Positions 61,911 to 64,000 of a stretch of DNA of 64,000 nucleotides are shown piece after piece. The DNA is from Gigantopelta aegis (lineage: Eukaryota; Mollusca; Gastropoda; Neomphalida; Peltospiridae): positions 37,774,492 through 37,838,491 of the forward strand of contig NC_054701.1 in NCBI RefSeq assembly GCF_016097555.1. The letters are read 5' to 3'. The notes beneath the pieces are model-generated. The model searched no databases. It saw only the letters and a list, made by a program, of their open reading frames with translations, and was not told where the DNA came from. Positions within the stretch are counted from its first letter, which is position 1, and each line of letters starts with the position of its first letter. A program made the position numbers and the translations under genes.

Positions 61911-63490
61911 TTCTGTTAAAAATATAGATAATGATGGACTGATGTATACAATTTGCATAGCACAATTTGCAGGATAAAAAATTACTGAGCACTTACCAAG
62001 ACAGCTGTATATAACTTTAATTTTAATAGATTACTGTTGCCTGCAATCTCAAAATATTTTATTATGAACTTTAAATGAAAACAGTAGACTATTTCACTTT
62101 AATTTGGGGTTTAAAGAAGCATCCTTTACCATTTTAAAATAATGAACAGTAAAGTAAAAACCAATTTACCTTTTGCAATGTCTAAGCACTGTCTTGCCAG
62201 CTTCCAGAAGTAATATCCTGCATCATCGAATCGGCTCTCGGCCACTGCATTTAATGTCAGCTGCTCGAGAACTTTTACTGCCTCAGCCTGGAGGCCTGCC
62301 TTGTGGAAAGCTTAAACAGAACATAATCCATACTGGTATAGGGAATGTTCTAGTAAACAAAACTAATACAGACATTATGTACTGGTACAGGGAAATGTCC
62401 AAGAAAATAATGCTGATATGGCACCTACTTAAAATAAACCAATAAAGCTATATATTTGTTCAGATAAGTGATCTCTGTAAAGTAGTGTACAGATTTTGAA
62501 TGGTTTCACCAAAGGTATGCTTTAATTTACATTCAGCCATGACAGTTGTATCACAAATATTTATTATTCTAGCATCAACCAGGACTTCTAGATTATGGTA
62601 GCACCACTCGCATGGATAGTGATGGCTAGTGAATTTTTTTGGGTCAAATATTGCAGTTAAGTCTATTTCGTAAATATTAATATCCTGCCCCCCCCCCCCG
62701 TTAGTGTTTTTAAGCTCTATCTCCCTCTTTATGTGACATATCCAATTATTACTATTATTTACTAAAATTGTATTAACTTAAGTAAAGTAGGGCTTGTTAA
62801 TTTTTTATCATGGCTAGCAAATTTGTTTAATTACTGATCCCATGGCTGGTGGAATTCTAGAATTCTAGAAACCCTGCATCAACATAGGATTACTTTTCTT
62901 TTTTGAAACTCTGTAATTATTGTCCATTACATTATTGTAATGGTAGTCGTAAGTACTCCACTAATGATTAAAATCTTTGGTATGAATAATATAGATGTTA
63001 CATTTAACTTTATTGCTGTGTATTTGGAACATCTTGGATGTATTAGATGGTTTCAGAAATCTGTGAGTAACTTCATCAGTTGATTTCCAAAACAATAATT
63101 GCCCAATGCATAATACATGAGGGTTATCTCCCATATTTTTGTGAGAAGGTTTTTTTTTTTTCATCAAGTGCAGAATTTTAAAAAGGTATTATATGTACTC
63201 AAGATCCATTTTGACACAAATGAGTCCGTACCTTTAGAAATTCATCAAATCATCATCCAACTTTGATTTGGTATCTATGATGATAGATCAATTGTAAATT
63301 TCCACCATAATTAGAAAACACTAAAAGATATGTGTGTGCACAGACAGGCACATGTGTTTTGTTGAAAAATTAGTGTTTGATATTTACCTTGTTGTGCCTC
63401 CTCAAATCGATCATTCTCAGCCAGCCACTGGGCGTATGGGACGTAAACATTTTCTTTGTACTCAGGATGCTTTTCCACAAGAGTAAATGC
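56350..63490 (-). CDS. IFT122: IFT122 (IFT complex A subunit), 3' part, ten exons
   Basis: C-terminal part of the IFT-A subunit for retrograde intraflagellar transport in cilia. Exons in transcript order: 63490-63388, 62310-62170, 61587-61490, 61006-60900, 60313-60148, 59534-59423, 58802-58671, 57751-57672, 57071-56907, 56430-56350 (stop TGA). Phases agree, giving 394 codons. The peptide contains [15 protein letters not shown], a TPR-like helical stretch, [18 protein letters not shown], the zinc-binding CYRC...CVNC cluster and the terminal CPSC/CPFC pair, all matching the IFT122 C-terminus in order. N-terminal WD40 repeats and the rest of the TPR region lie beyond the right edge. I found no further exon in 63491-64000. 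An AATAAA on this strand at 55750-55745 is a possible poly(A) signal. Confidence 0.93.
56596..56792 (-). mobile_element. SINE fragment in IFT122 intron
   Basis: Plus strand AGTTTGTTTAACAACACCAC to CAGTCATGATGCACTGGC. Confidence 0.7.
58022..58355. mobile_element. Head-to-head SINE pieces
   Basis: A + strand S2 head (58022-58115) is followed by a minus-strand SINE body and tail (58150-58355). Confidence 0.65.
58863..59229. mobile_element. Short ACCCTAG-TIR element
   Basis: AAAGGGACATACCCTAGTTT left and AAACTAGGGTCTGTCTCTTT right. IFT122 intron. Confidence 0.8.
61881..61908. repeat. (TA)n microsatellite
   Basis: About 13 TA units in an IFT122 intron. Confidence 0.9.
62576..62885 (-). repeat. 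Dispersed CACTAGCCAT repeat, copy 2
   Basis: Inverse orientation of 48733-49045; includes TTTTTAAGCTCTATCTCCCTC (TTTTTAAGCTC + TATCTCCCTC) and a C tract. A shorter piece is near 39685-39740. Confidence 0.65.
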
Positions 63491-64000
63491 CTGGAAAATA
63501 TTCATGAAAACCAACAATACAGTGATTGGAAAGAGCAGTTTATTAATGATGCAGTTAATATGTGACCTTTTCTTTTGAATAATTTTCATAAACATTTACC
63601 AAATATCTTACAAGTGGTAAAAACAAAATCGTTTCTTGGTTAAATCCTGTGATTAAAACTGGTGACATTTCTATTATCTTAAGAAATCAAATATTCGAAG
63701 AAAGGAATAAAAACAATTATAATATATCCAACATTACTTAACACATCTTCTTAGATCTATTCATGCATTAACCTGACCTCTCACCCAAGTGCATCTCCTC
63801 ATTTCCATGATAGTGAGTGAACATGCCCTGTGGTGAGAGGGTAGGTTTAAGTATTCATGAATAGTGCTAACACATTATTGTATGACAGGTTCAAACAGTT
63901 TCATCAATGAACAGGGTGTTCTTTGAAAGCAAGGAGTTGTTTGAGGAAAGTATGTTGCTACATTTATTGACTTTTGTTCGGATCGGAAACATAAAATTGT

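Noticed and set aside
63491..64000. Additional upstream IFT122 exon
   Set aside because: I searched the minus strand for the expected TPR-region peptide before exon 63490-63388 and found none; it presumably lies beyond the window.

Overview
This is an animal nuclear genome window: intron-rich genes, GT-AG introns, AT-rich background, dense tRNA-derived SINEs, MITE-like elements and microsatellites. The SINEs and gene sequences suggest a mollusc, probably a marine gastropod or bivalve. That placement rests on general resemblance and is an inference. I see no bacterial operons, CRISPR arrays, rRNA or true tRNA genes.

Three protein-coding genes can be reconstructed exon by exon, with splice phases that agree at every junction. 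(1) CLN3 (battenin), + strand, has a secure core from 17201 to 35220. Its most likely first exon is at 10481, giving 16 exons and about 464 aa. Exon 11 is present twice because of a 1.78-1.79 kb tandem duplication. (2) A mitochondrial-type thioredoxin reductase (TXNRD2-like), + strand, 38516-51906, has 17 exons and 523 aa. It ends in Gly-Cys-Sec-Gly, with TGA read as selenocysteine, and a convincing SECIS element lies in the 3' UTR at 52561-52631. (3) The 3' part of IFT122 (intraflagellar transport complex A), - strand, 63490 down to 56350, has ten exons and 394 aa and runs off the right edge. TXNRD2 and IFT122 converge tail to tail.

Layout: 1-10.4 kb is intergenic and repeat-rich, with SINEs, a LINE remnant split by a SINE, a TIR element with an ORF, and a recurring 14-mer. 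10.5-35.2 kb is CLN3, whose introns hold an internally deleted Tc1-like element, an 89-bp minisatellite touching an exon, a mariner remnant, a Tigger/pogo-like element and the exon-bearing duplication. 35.2-38.5 kb is intergenic. 38.5-53.4 kb is TXNRD2 and its 3' UTR. 53.4-56.3 kb is an intergenic interval with inverted-repeat elements. 56.3-64 kb is IFT122.

The genes do not form a pathway: one is a lysosomal/endosomal membrane protein, one a mitochondrial redox enzyme and one a ciliary transport subunit. The most notable local features are the duplicated CLN3 exon, whose double inclusion gives an immediate stop, repeat arrays sitting on splice sites, and the selenocysteine/SECIS arrangement with poly(A) signals both before and after the SECIS.
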